DNA of 64,000 nucleotides from NCBI GenBank assembly GCA_035405645.1, contig DAONJL010000006.1, positions 10,921 through 74,920 of the forward strand, given 5' to 3'. The position numbers were made by a program, and so were the translations under genes. A model generated the notes under the pieces. That model ran no database searches. It had not been told where the DNA came from and saw only the letters and a program-made list of their open reading frames with translations. Source of the DNA: DAONJL01 sp035405645 [NCBI: bacterium] (GTDB lineage Bacteria > JAGOBX01 > DAONJL01). Positions 38,049 to 45,847 of this stretch are shown here, in pieces (position 1 is the first letter of the stretch; every line of letters starts with the position of its first letter).

Positions 38049-39320
38049 ATGAATGAAAGATATGTAATGAGTTTATTTGAAGAAAAGGAAAACAAATCAG
38101 AAGAGATTGACCCATTGGGGTATTTAGGTAATGAAAGGAAATACTCATTATTAAACAAGGGTCGGGGGATAAGTAAAAATCGAATAAATACAACAAAAAT
38201 TAATTTTGATAGATTACATTTCATAAAGCAATTTTATCCAAATGCAACAATAGAAGATTGGCAAAATTGGCGTTGGCAAATAAGAAATAGTATTATTTGC
38301 TTTGACCAATTAAAAAATTTTCTTAATTTTTCAGATGAAGAATATCAGGCATTATTAACACATAAAGATAGATTACCATTAAGAATAACACCATATTATG
38401 CAAGTTTAATAGATAGAGATAATCCATCACAGGCAATAAGACGATGTGTAGTTCCAACAATAAATGAATTTATAATAAATGAAGGAGAAGCAGAAGACCC
38501 ATTATCAGAAGAAAACCAAAGTCCAGTTGAAGGTATAGTACATCGTTATCCAGATAGAGTTTTATTTTTATCAACAGGTTTTTGTTCTTCAAATTGTAGA
38601 TATTGCACGCGTTCAAGAATGGTTGGTCAGCCAGGTCAAAGTTATTTTAATAAAGAGAAATGGGATATAGCAATAGAATATATAAAATCACATAAAGAAA
38701 TAAGAGATGTATTAATTTCAGGTGGAGACCCATTAACTTTACTTGATGAACATATTGAATATTTACTATATAATTTGTATAAAATATCACATATTGAAAT
38801 AATTAGAATAGGCACAAAAGTGCCAGTAGTATTACCAATGCGAATAACAAAAGAATTAGTTAAAGTATTAAAAAAATATCATCCATTATGGATGAATATA
38901 CATTTTACCCATCCAGATGAAATTACACCAGAAGTATCAAATGCATGTGCAATGCTTGCTGATGCTGGTATTCCGCTCGGTAGTCAGACAGTATTATTAA
39001 AAGGCATAAATGATGATGTAGAAACAATGAAAAAATTAGTTCATCTATTAGTTAAAAATAGAGTAAGACCATATTATATTTATCAGTGTGATCCAATAAT
39101 AGGTTCAAAACATTTTCGCACTTCAATTGAGAAAGGGCTTGAAATAATAAAAGGACTACGTGGTCATACAACAGGATTTGCTGTGCCAACTTATGTTATT
39201 GATGCACCAGGCGGCGGCGGAAAAATACCATTATTGCCACAATATTATATTGGTAAAGAAAATAATAACATTATCTTAAAAAATTACGAAGATAAAATTT
39301 TTATTTATCCAGAACAATAA
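38049..39320 (+). CDS. kamA: L-lysine 2,3-aminomutase
   Basis: 423 residues from ATG. Radical SAM triad Cys179, Cys183, Cys186 (CSSNCRYC). The PLP lysine is Lys392 (GGGGKIP). Asp348 (QCDP) and Asp385 (DAPGG), 37 residues apart as in the clostridial enzyme (Asp293 and Asp330, which hold the lysine epsilon-amino group), favour lysine over glutamate as substrate. It makes L-beta-lysine. The GAGGAGG is 18 bases from the ATG but 6 bases from an in-frame ATT at 38037, so a four-codon-longer form from ATT is possible. No other lysine-fermentation or ablB gene is nearby. Confidence 0.93.
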   Translation: MNERYVMSLFEEKENKSEEIDPLGYLGNERKYSLLNKGRGISKNRINTTKINFDRLHFIKQFYPNATIEDWQNWRWQIRNSIICFDQLKNFLNFSDEEYQALLTHKDRLPLRITPYYASLIDRDNPSQAIRRCVVPTINEFIINEGEAEDPLSEENQSPVEGIVHRYPDRVLFLSTGFCSSNCRYCTRSRMVGQPGQSYFNKEKWDIAIEYIKSHKEIRDVLISGGDPLTLLDEHIEYLLYNLYKISHIEIIRIGTKVPVVLPMRITKELVKVLKKYHPLWMNIHFTHPDEITPEVSNACAMLADAGIPLGSQTVLLKGINDDVETMKKLVHLLVKNRVRPYYIYQCDPIIGSKHFRTSIEKGLEIIKGLRGHTTGFAVPTYVIDAPGGGGKIPLLPQYYIGKENNNIILKNYEDKIFIYPEQ

Positions 39321-39326
39321 ATATTT

Positions 39327-40319
39327 ATGCTAATTGGAATTACCTATGATTTAAAAGAAGATTATCTTGCAGAAGGCTATAATGAAGAAGAAGTTGCTGA
39401 ATTTGATGCAGTTGAAACAATTGATGCAATAAATCAATCAATCCAAAAGTTAGGTTTTCAAACTGAAAAAATTGGTAATGTAAAAAATTTAATAAAAAAA
39501 TTAAACGAAAAAAAAAGATGGGATATTGTTTTTAATATATGTGAAGGACTATATGGATTAGCACGCGAAGCATTAGTTCCTTCTTTACTTGATGCTTATA
39601 AAATTCCATATTTTTTTTCTGACCCATTAGTTCTTTCATTGACACTTCATAAAGGTTTGACAAAAACCATAGTAAAATACCATAATTTACCAACCCCTGA
39701 TTTTATTGTAATAAATTCTATTTCTGATTTAAATAATTTTTCATTAGATTATCCTTTATTTGTAAAACCAGTAGCAGAAGGCACTGGCAAAGGAATAAAT
39801 TCAAATTCAATAGTTTTTAATAAAAAAGATTTACTTAATATCAGTGAAGAATTATTAAAAAAATTTAATCAACCAGTATTAATTGAAAAATATTTAAAAG
39901 GAAGAGAATTTACTGTTGGCATAGTAGGTAATGATAAAAATGCGAAAGTTGTTGGGATAATGGAAATAATCTATAAAGAAAATGCAGATAAAAATATATA
40001 TTCATTTAAAAATAAAAAAAATTATCTTGATGTAATTGAATATAAAGTTCCAGAAAAATTAATATCAGAAAAATGTTCAGAACTTGCATTAAAAATATAT
40101 AAAGTATTAAATTGTAAAGATTGTAGTAGAATTGATATTAGATGTGATTCAGACGATGAACCATATTTTCTTGAAATAAATCCATTACCAGGTCTTCATC
40201 CAATTGATTCTGATTTACCTATTCTTTGTTCATTAAATAAAATTGATTATGATACATTAATTAAAATGATAGTAAAATCAGGATTAGAACGATTAAAAAT
40301 AAAATATAATTTTAGGTGA
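39327..40319 (+). CDS. ATP-grasp ligase of the D-Ala-D-Ala ligase family
   Basis: 330 residues. ATP-grasp features are FVKPVAEGTGKGI, VLIEKYLKGREFTVGIVG and metal-binding FLEINPLPGLHP. The N-terminal substrate domain (DLKEDYLAEGYNEEEVAEFD, NICEGLYG) differs from housekeeping Ddl. Six bases separate it from kamA, so its substrate may be lysine- or beta-lysine-derived; that is inference. It could also be a Ddl paralogue. The TGA overlaps the region just before ridA. Confidence 0.8.
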   Translation: MLIGITYDLKEDYLAEGYNEEEVAEFDAVETIDAINQSIQKLGFQTEKIGNVKNLIKKLNEKKRWDIVFNICEGLYGLAREALVPSLLDAYKIPYFFSDPLVLSLTLHKGLTKTIVKYHNLPTPDFIVINSISDLNNFSLDYPLFVKPVAEGTGKGINSNSIVFNKKDLLNISEELLKKFNQPVLIEKYLKGREFTVGIVGNDKNAKVVGIMEIIYKENADKNIYSFKNKKNYLDVIEYKVPEKLISEKCSELALKIYKVLNCKDCSRIDIRCDSDDEPYFLEINPLPGLHPIDSDLPILCSLNKIDYDTLIKMIVKSGLERLKIKYNFR

Positions 40320-40324
40320 AGTAT

Positions 40325-40708
40325 ATGAAGAAAAAAATAAATAGTGAAAAAGCTCCAAAAGCAATAGGACCATATTCACAAGCAATTATTGCAAATGATT
40401 TAATTTTTGTATCAGGCCAATTACCACTTGTTTATAAGACAGGAAATTTAGTCGAAGGGGATATAGGGAAACAGACAGAAATTATTTTTGAAAATATAAA
40501 AAACATCTTAAATGAAGTTGGATGTTCAATAGATGATATAATTAAAACAACAATTTATTTAAAAGATTTAAATGATTTTGCAGTTGTGAATGAAATTTAT
40601 AAAAAATATTTTAATGAACCATATCCAGCAAGAACAACAATAGAAGTTTCAAATATTCCAAGAAATGCAAAAATATTAATTGATGTAATTGCTTCATATA
40701 AGAAATAA
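40325..40708 (+). CDS. ridA: RidA/YjgF family enamine/imine deaminase
   Basis: 127 residues from the ATG at 40325 with AGGTGA upstream; a GTG at 40316 is less likely. Conserved blocks are INSEKAPKAIGPYSQAI, LIFVSGQLPL, DIIKTTIYLKDLNDFAVVNEIY, and PARTTIEVSNIPRNAKILIDVIA with the substrate-binding Arg. It hydrolyses reactive enamines formed by PLP enzymes. Its place two genes after the PLP enzyme KamA is consistent with such a protective role. Confidence 0.93.
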   Translation: MKKKINSEKAPKAIGPYSQAIIANDLIFVSGQLPLVYKTGNLVEGDIGKQTEIIFENIKNILNEVGCSIDDIIKTTIYLKDLNDFAVVNEIYKKYFNEPYPARTTIEVSNIPRNAKILIDVIASYKK

Positions 40709-40713
40709 TATAT

Positions 40714-41847
40714 ATGAATAAATCATCATATCTAATAATTGTAATTTTTTTTATATGGGGAATATTTTTATTTGTTGGGACATTTCATTTTTTAAAAAAA
40801 AAGCCAATTTTAGAAGATTTTTATGTAAAATACAATAATGTTATTAGTATAAATAATAAACCACATTATTTTTATCCCAATGAATTTAATCCATATTTTC
40901 CAGCAGTTGCATTATTATATTTACCTTATAGTTTGTTTAACTATAATATTGCAGTAATTCTGTTTTTTTTTACAAATTTATTACTTTATTTTTTTTCAAT
41001 ATATTTTTTATATCATAAATTAGCGATAAATAATATTCTTATATTTATTGTAATGTTATTATTTTTACCTGCATTACAAACTATTTATTTAGGTAATACT
41101 AATGTTATTATTTTATTTTTTTTAGTTTTATTTTTATTTTTTAACAATAATTCAGATTTTTTACAGGCTTTTTTTCTTGTCATTTTATTTATCATAAAAT
41201 TATATGCTATTTTCTTTTTAATTTATTTTTTACTTAATAAAAAATATAAAATAATAATGTATTTTTTTAGTATCTTAATTGGCATAATGCTTTTTTCCTT
41301 AATTTTTATTGATTATCAAAATTATATTATTTATTTTACAAAAATTATTTTTGATTATAGAAGTGCATGGATAGTGCGAACAATCAGTAATCAATCAGTA
41401 TTAGCATTATTATATAAATTGTTTGGGCACACAATTGAAAATACAATACCAGTTTTTTATTTTCCAAAAATTATATTTCCTATATATTATTTTTATTTAT
41501 TCATTATTTTTACTCTCTTAATTTTACTTACAAAAAAAATTAAAGAAAAAAATTTTATACTAAATATTTATATTATTTTTATTATTTTAATTTTTGCAGT
41601 TAATTGGTATCACACTTTTACTATCTTATTAATTCCATTGATTTATTATTACTATTTAACAAAAGATAAAAAAATATTAGATTTAGAAAGAGTAATTTTC
41701 CTTATTTCATTTATTCTAATTATTATTGATTATAATCCAGAAAATTTAACTAAAAAATTTCAATTATTATTAACAGCACCAAAATTATACGGAACAATTT
41801 TATTATTATTTCTTTATTTAAATTATTGGAAAAGAATGAAGAATTAG
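40714..41847 (+). CDS. GT87-like (DUF2029) membrane glycosyltransferase
   Basis: 377 residues with about 10 membrane helices. The large first periplasmic loop (DFYVKYNNVISI to YPNEFNPYFPAVALLYLPYS) and the later LGNTNVIILFFLVL pattern are those of the DUF2029/GT87 polyprenol-phosphate sugar transferases, for example mannosyltransferases. Acceptor unknown. Its end overlaps the convergent rdgB by 4 bases. Confidence 0.75.
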   Translation: MNKSSYLIIVIFFIWGIFLFVGTFHFLKKKPILEDFYVKYNNVISINNKPHYFYPNEFNPYFPAVALLYLPYSLFNYNIAVILFFFTNLLLYFFSIYFLYHKLAINNILIFIVMLLFLPALQTIYLGNTNVIILFFLVLFLFFNNNSDFLQAFFLVILFIIKLYAIFFLIYFLLNKKYKIIMYFFSILIGIMLFSLIFIDYQNYIIYFTKIIFDYRSAWIVRTISNQSVLALLYKLFGHTIENTIPVFYFPKIIFPIYYFYLFIIFTLLILLTKKIKEKNFILNIYIIFIILIFAVNWYHTFTILLIPLIYYYYLTKDKKILDLERVIFLISFILIIIDYNPENLTKKFQLLLTAPKLYGTILLLFLYLNYWKRMKN

Positions 41848-42428
41848 AGATTATATTTTTGAATTAAAAAATCTTCTAATATTTTGAATGCTTTAGCGCG
41901 ATGACTTATTTGATTTTTTATATCAAGTGATAATTCCCCAAAAGTAAAATTATAACCATCAGGAATAAAGATAGGGTCAAAACCAAATCCTTTTGTTCCA
42001 CGAATTTTTTCAGCAATTTTTCCAGTGCATTTTTCTGTTATTGTTTTTTTAAAATCCTGATTAATAAATACAACCGAACAAATATATTGAGCAAATCTTT
42101 GTGTAGTATTTTTCATTTGCTCAATAATATATGAATTTTTTTCAAAATAAGATAAATTGCTTAAAAAACGAGCAGATTGAACACCAGGTTTGAAATCAAA
42201 AAATTCAATTTCAATTCCACTATCATCAGAGCAGGTTGGTAATTTTGTTTGTTCAAAAACATATTTTGCTTTTATATAAGCATTTTCTTCATAAGTATTA
42301 CCTGTTTCTTCCGGTAATTTCGTTATTTGTAAATCATTGCAATCCAAAAGTTCAATTTTATTTGTAGAAAAAATTTTTTTTATTTCAATTTTTTTATGAG
42401 TATTTAATGTGGCTAAAACTAATTTCAT
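41844..42428 (-). CDS. rdgB: XTP/dITP pyrophosphatase
   Basis: 194 residues, HAM1/RdgB family. LVLATLNTHKKIEIKKI, SDDSGIEIEFF, KGFGFDPIFIP and the terminal SHRAKAFKIL are the conserved blocks. It removes non-canonical purine nucleotides before they enter nucleic acids. Start overlaps the HAD gene stop (ATGA). Confidence 0.95.
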   Translation of the reverse strand: MKLVLATLNTHKKIEIKKIFSTNKIELLDCNDLQITKLPEETGNTYEENAYIKAKYVFEQTKLPTCSDDSGIEIEFFDFKPGVQSARFLSNLSYFEKNSYIIEQMKNTTQRFAQYICSVVFINQDFKKTITEKCTGKIAEKIRGTKGFGFDPIFIPDGYNFTFGELSLDIKNQISHRAKAFKILEDFLIQKYNL

Positions 42429-43114
42429 AAATAATTTAATAATTCCTTTAATTGAGTAATTGTTATAAAACCATTATCAACAGAAGCAAAGTGATATTTC
42501 CAACTATCAGGTCTTTTTAAATAAAACGCATTTATTCCTAATTTAATTGCTGGTTCAATTTCACCTTTCAATGAATCGCCAACTATATAACAATTAGTAT
42601 AATCATAATTATTACAGATTTTTTTTAGATGTTCAGATTTTTTTTCACCAACAACAAAAATTTCTTTGAAATATTTATCAAGATTATTTTTATAAATTTT
42701 ATTTTTTTGAATTTCATCTTCACCAAGAGTATAAACTACAAGGTCATAATTATTATATAATTTTTCTAAAACAAATTTTGTATCATCAAATAATTCTGGT
42801 ATTTGTTCAAAAACATTTTTACCTATTTTAAAATATTTATTAGATAAATCCTGATTAAATGGTAAATTATATTTATTACATAAAAATTTATAAGTTTCAA
42901 CAAAAGAAGTAGGAAAGCGTTCTCTTGAAAAGCCATATTTTTCTATTTGTTGAATATCTATTTCTTCTTGTAAATTTTTAATTTCATCATAGTTAAGATT
43001 AATAGTATTTAAATCATTGATTATTGAGACAATAAATTCATTTATTTGTCGATTATATAAAACACCAGTTTTAACGAGCGTATCATCAAGGTCAAAAATA
43101 ATTAATTTATCCAT
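42425..43114 (-). CDS. HAD-superfamily phosphatase
   Basis: 229 residues. Motif I is FDLDDTLVKTG (nucleophile and acid Asp in the first ten residues), motif II is the Thr of VVYTLGE, motif III a Lys in EKKSEHLK, and motif IV YIVGDSLKGEIEPA. The cap is helical, as in subclass I phosphoglycolate or nucleotidase types. The physiological substrate is not predictable. Coupled to rdgB, so house-cleaning of nucleotides is a reasonable guess. Confidence 0.85.
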   Translation of the reverse strand: MDKLIIFDLDDTLVKTGVLYNRQINEFIVSIINDLNTINLNYDEIKNLQEEIDIQQIEKYGFSRERFPTSFVETYKFLCNKYNLPFNQDLSNKYFKIGKNVFEQIPELFDDTKFVLEKLYNNYDLVVYTLGEDEIQKNKIYKNNLDKYFKEIFVVGEKKSEHLKKICNNYDYTNCYIVGDSLKGEIEPAIKLGINAFYLKRPDSWKYHFASVDNGFITITQLKELLNYL

Positions 43115-43198
43115 AATTTAATTTCCTTTAGAAAAATAAATTTTTTATACATATATATAAAACTATAAAAAAATCAAGAAAAATAATAAAATTATAGA

Positions 43199-43227
43199 TT
43201 GACATTAGTAAGAAAATTTATTATAAA
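43199..43227 (+). promoter_or_regulatory. Promoter of the PPC/DUF296 gene, leaderless arrangement
   Basis: TTGACA (43199-43204), a 17-base spacer and TATAAA (43222-43227). The expected transcription start falls at about 43234-43235, one or two bases before the ATG at 43236, and no Shine-Dalgarno is present. Confidence 0.65.
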
Positions 43228-43235
43228 AAAATATT

Positions 43236-43682
43236 ATGAAATATACAGAAGCAAAATTTAATCGAGTATTTATATTACGACTTGAAGATGGCGATATAAT
43301 TCACGAGACAATAGAAAAATTTGCAAAAGAAAAAAATATAAAATCAGCAGTAGTAATACTACTCGGTGGTGCAGATAAAGATAGTAAATTAGTTGTAGGA
43401 CCAAAAGAAAGTAGAGCAGCAAAAATAGAACCGATGGAATATATATTAAATAATGCTTATGAAATGTTAGGAGTAGGCACAATTTTTTTAGATGAAAAAA
43501 ATGAACCAATTTTACATTTGCATATAAGTGCAGGCAGAGAAGCACAAACAATCACAGGTTGCATAAGATTAGGAGTAAAAACCTGGTATATTGGTGAAGT
43601 AATAATAATTGAACTGACAGATTGTAAGGTAATAAGAAAATATGATACTGACACTGGTTTTAAATTAATGACGCCGATTTAA
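43236..43682 (+). CDS. PPC (DUF296) domain protein
   Basis: 148 residues covering one PPC domain: FNRVFILRLEDGDIIHETIEKFA at the start and the metal-binding LHLHISAGREAQTITGCI towards the end. Bacterial members form trimers with a bound metal and are often called DNA-binding because plant relatives carry AT-hooks; no AT-hook is present here. Function unknown. The promoter lies right against the start codon. Three bases separate its stop from that of the convergent umuC. Confidence 0.87.
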   Translation: MKYTEAKFNRVFILRLEDGDIIHETIEKFAKEKNIKSAVVILLGGADKDSKLVVGPKESRAAKIEPMEYILNNAYEMLGVGTIFLDEKNEPILHLHISAGREAQTITGCIRLGVKTWYIGEVIIIELTDCKVIRKYDTDTGFKLMTPI

Positions 43683-43685
43683 TTT

Positions 43686-44957
43686 TTAACAATTTATTTC
43701 CAATATTTCATTCCAATTAGTTGTATATCTTTTGGAAAGTTGATTGCGTTGCATTTTCCATAAATTATTTAAACCAAGTGCTAAATATTTTATAGTATTA
43801 TTTCCATATTTTTCATTTATCTTATCAATTACATTCATTAATTTTTCTTCTTTTAATATATCATTAAAATTTTTTTCTTCAAATAAATTTAATTCAATTT
43901 TTTCTTTTGAAATTATTTCTGTAAACATAACACCTGCTTTTTTATATTTATAATCAGGTTTAAAAATTTTTTCCAAACAAATTATTGCATACTTAATTAA
44001 AGTTCCAGTATTTGCAGTAGCAATAGGTAATTTTGTCGTATAAATATTTGCATATTGTGGTTCATCTTTTTTAAATCTATTTGTTGCAATAAAAACAGAA
44101 ATGTTTTTAGTAACAGAATTTTGAGCCCTTAATTTTTCTGCTGCAATTGTAGTATAATTCGAAATTGCTTCTTTTAATTCAAAAAAATTAGAAACATCTT
44201 TTCCAAAAGAACGAGAACTAACAATACTCTTTTTTGGCTGTGGTATTTCATTTAATTCAAAACATATATCACCTTTTAGTTCATATTTAATTTTTAAACC
44301 AATTATTGTAAGATTTATTTTTAGCCAATTATCATCAGAATTTATGTAATCAAAAATAGTATAAATATTTCTTTTATTTAATTTATCTTTTTGTTTTTGT
44401 CCAATGCCCCATATTTCTTCTACTTTTATTTCTTTAAAAAGTTTTTCTATATTTTCACATTCATTTATATTAAATACACCCTTATAATCAGGATTTTTTT
44501 TAGCAATCTCACAACTTAATTTTGCTAATGTTTTTGTTTTACCAATACCAATTGAAATAGGAACACCAATCCATTTTTTTATTTTATTTTTTATTTCAAA
44601 ACAATATTGAGTTAAAGAATTTTGTTTGAATTTTTTAAAAGACAAAAATGCTTCATCAATAGAATAAATTTCTATATCAGGAGAAAAATTTAAAAGAGCA
44701 TTCATAACACGAAAAGAAATATCGCTATATAATTCATAATTGGATGAAAAAACAAAAACATTATGTTTTTTAATTATATCCTGAATTTTAAAAAAAGGAG
44801 AGCCAAAAGGAATATTTAATTGTTTTGCTTCATTTGATAAAGCAACGACACAGCCATCATTATTTGATAAAATAATAACAGGTTTATTTTTTAATTTTGG
44901 ATTAAATATTCTTTCACAAGAAACATAAAAATTATTACAATCAACAAGTGCAAACAT
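43686..44957 (-). CDS. umuC: Y-family DNA polymerase UmuC
   Basis: 423 residues, normal for UmuC. It begins FALVDCNNFYVSCERIFNP; IYSIDEAFLSF holds the catalytic Asp-Glu pair, GIGKTKTLAKL the helix-hairpin-helix region, and PKKSIVSSRSFG the little finger. It carries out translesion synthesis as part of polymerase V. It follows umuD by 6 bases. Confidence 0.95.
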   Translation of the reverse strand: MFALVDCNNFYVSCERIFNPKLKNKPVIILSNNDGCVVALSNEAKQLNIPFGSPFFKIQDIIKKHNVFVFSSNYELYSDISFRVMNALLNFSPDIEIYSIDEAFLSFKKFKQNSLTQYCFEIKNKIKKWIGVPISIGIGKTKTLAKLSCEIAKKNPDYKGVFNINECENIEKLFKEIKVEEIWGIGQKQKDKLNKRNIYTIFDYINSDDNWLKINLTIIGLKIKYELKGDICFELNEIPQPKKSIVSSRSFGKDVSNFFELKEAISNYTTIAAEKLRAQNSVTKNISVFIATNRFKKDEPQYANIYTTKLPIATANTGTLIKYAIICLEKIFKPDYKYKKAGVMFTEIISKEKIELNLFEEKNFNDILKEEKLMNVIDKINEKYGNNTIKYLALGLNNLWKMQRNQLSKRYTTNWNEILEINC

Positions 44958-44963
44958 AAAAAA

Positions 44964-45419
44964 TTAAACTTTATGAATTACATAAGTTACAACGCCCCAG
45001 ATTTCAAAATCCATATTTTTATTTATTTTAATTGGTTCATAATCATCATTTTCAGGCATTAAATAAATTTCATCATCAATAATTTTTATCCTTTTTACTA
45101 AAAATTCACCATCAAGAATAGCAATAATAATATTATTATTTTGTGGAGTTAATGCTCTATCAACAATTAAAATATCAGCAGAATGAATACCAGCATTTAC
45201 CATAGAATTGCCCTTAACTCTAATAAAGAAAGTAGCTTCTGGATGTTTAATCAAATACTCATTCAAATCTAATTTTTTTTCAGAATAATCATCAGCAGGC
45301 GAAGGGAAACCAGCAGAAATATGCACATCATCAATAAAAGGTAAAAATAAAACTTTTGATTTTTCAAATTTATAAATTTCAAATTGTTCATTAGAATTTG
45401 TTTTTTTATTTTTTGACAT
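44964..45419 (-). CDS. umuD: UmuD, self-cleaving S24 family protein
   Basis: 151 residues. Cleavage site Ala36-Gly37 (ISAGFPSPADDY), catalytic Ser72 (GNSM) and Lys109 (LVKR); the 37-residue spacing equals that of E. coli Ser60 and Lys97. It is activated by RecA filaments and joins UmuC. Its -10 element is only 6 bases from the ATG, so the transcript should be leaderless. I see no classical SOS box in the 179-base upstream gap. Confidence 0.94.
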   Translation of the reverse strand: MSKNKKTNSNEQFEIYKFEKSKVLFLPFIDDVHISAGFPSPADDYSEKKLDLNEYLIKHPEATFFIRVKGNSMVNAGIHSADILIVDRALTPQNNNIIIAILDGEFLVKRIKIIDDEIYLMPENDDYEPIKINKNMDFEIWGVVTYVIHKV

Positions 45420-45425
45420 ATTTTT

Positions 45426-45454
45426 TATATATAAAAATTTTTCTTAAATTGCAA
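45426..45454 (-). promoter_or_regulatory. Promoter of umuDC, leaderless arrangement
   Basis: On the minus strand, TTGCAA (45449-45454), a 17-base spacer and TATATA (45426-45431). The start codon A is at 45419, so the predicted transcription start is at or within a base of the ATG. Confidence 0.6.
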
Positions 45455-45542
45455 TAAATTTTTATTATTTTAAAAAACTAAAATTATTTTTGATTGTCGA
45501 TCTCAAAAATAAATATTTTCAAATAAAAATTATTTTATTAAC

Positions 45543-45571
45543 TTGACAAAAAAAGAAAAATAAATTATAAA
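45543..45571 (+). promoter_or_regulatory. Promoter of the ylxM-ffh-rpsP-rimM-trmD-rplS operon
   Basis: TTGACA (45543-45548), a 17-base spacer and TATAAA (45566-45571), close to consensus, as expected for a strongly expressed translation operon. The predicted start is near 45578. Confidence 0.75.
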
Positions 45572-45593
45572 GGTCAACCAAAAAAAGTTGACC
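45572..45593 (+). repeat. Perfect palindrome between -10 and start codon of ylxM
   Basis: GGTCAAC (45572-45578) and GTTGACC (45587-45593) form a perfect 7-bp inverted repeat around an A-rich 8-base loop. The left arm abuts the -10 element and covers the predicted transcription start; the right arm ends 5 bases before the ylxM ATG. It could be a repressor operator or, in RNA, a hairpin over the translation start. No Shine-Dalgarno is present. Confidence 0.7.
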
Positions 45594-45598
45594 ATATT

Positions 45599-45847
45599 AT
45601 GAATGATAAAAAACGATTTAAAAATGTAATATTATTTGATATATATAAGAATATTTTAACAGAAAAACAACAAAATATTTTTCAGTTGTATTATGATAAT
45701 GATTATTCAGAAAAAGAAATAGCAAAAGAATTAAATGTATCAAAACAATATATATCAAAAACATTAAAAATAATTGAGAAGAAATTAGAAGATTATGAAA
45801 AGAAACTAAAATTATTAAAAAAAGCAAAAGGAAAGAAAAATGTTTGA
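45599..45847 (+). CDS. ylxM: YlxM-family helix-turn-helix protein (UPF0122)
   Basis: 82 residues: a sigma-region-4-like helix-turn-helix (LTEKQQNIFQLYYDNDYSEKEIAKELNVSKQYISKTL) and a lysine-rich tail. Like YlxM of Firmicutes and Mollicutes it lies directly before ffh, which it overlaps by 8 bases. YlxM modulates the signal recognition particle in streptococci. It has a DNA-binding fold, so autoregulation through the upstream palindrome is possible but unproven. Confidence 0.88.
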   Translation: MNDKKRFKNVILFDIYKNILTEKQQNIFQLYYDNDYSEKEIAKELNVSKQYISKTLKIIEKKLEDYEKKLKLLKKAKGKKNV

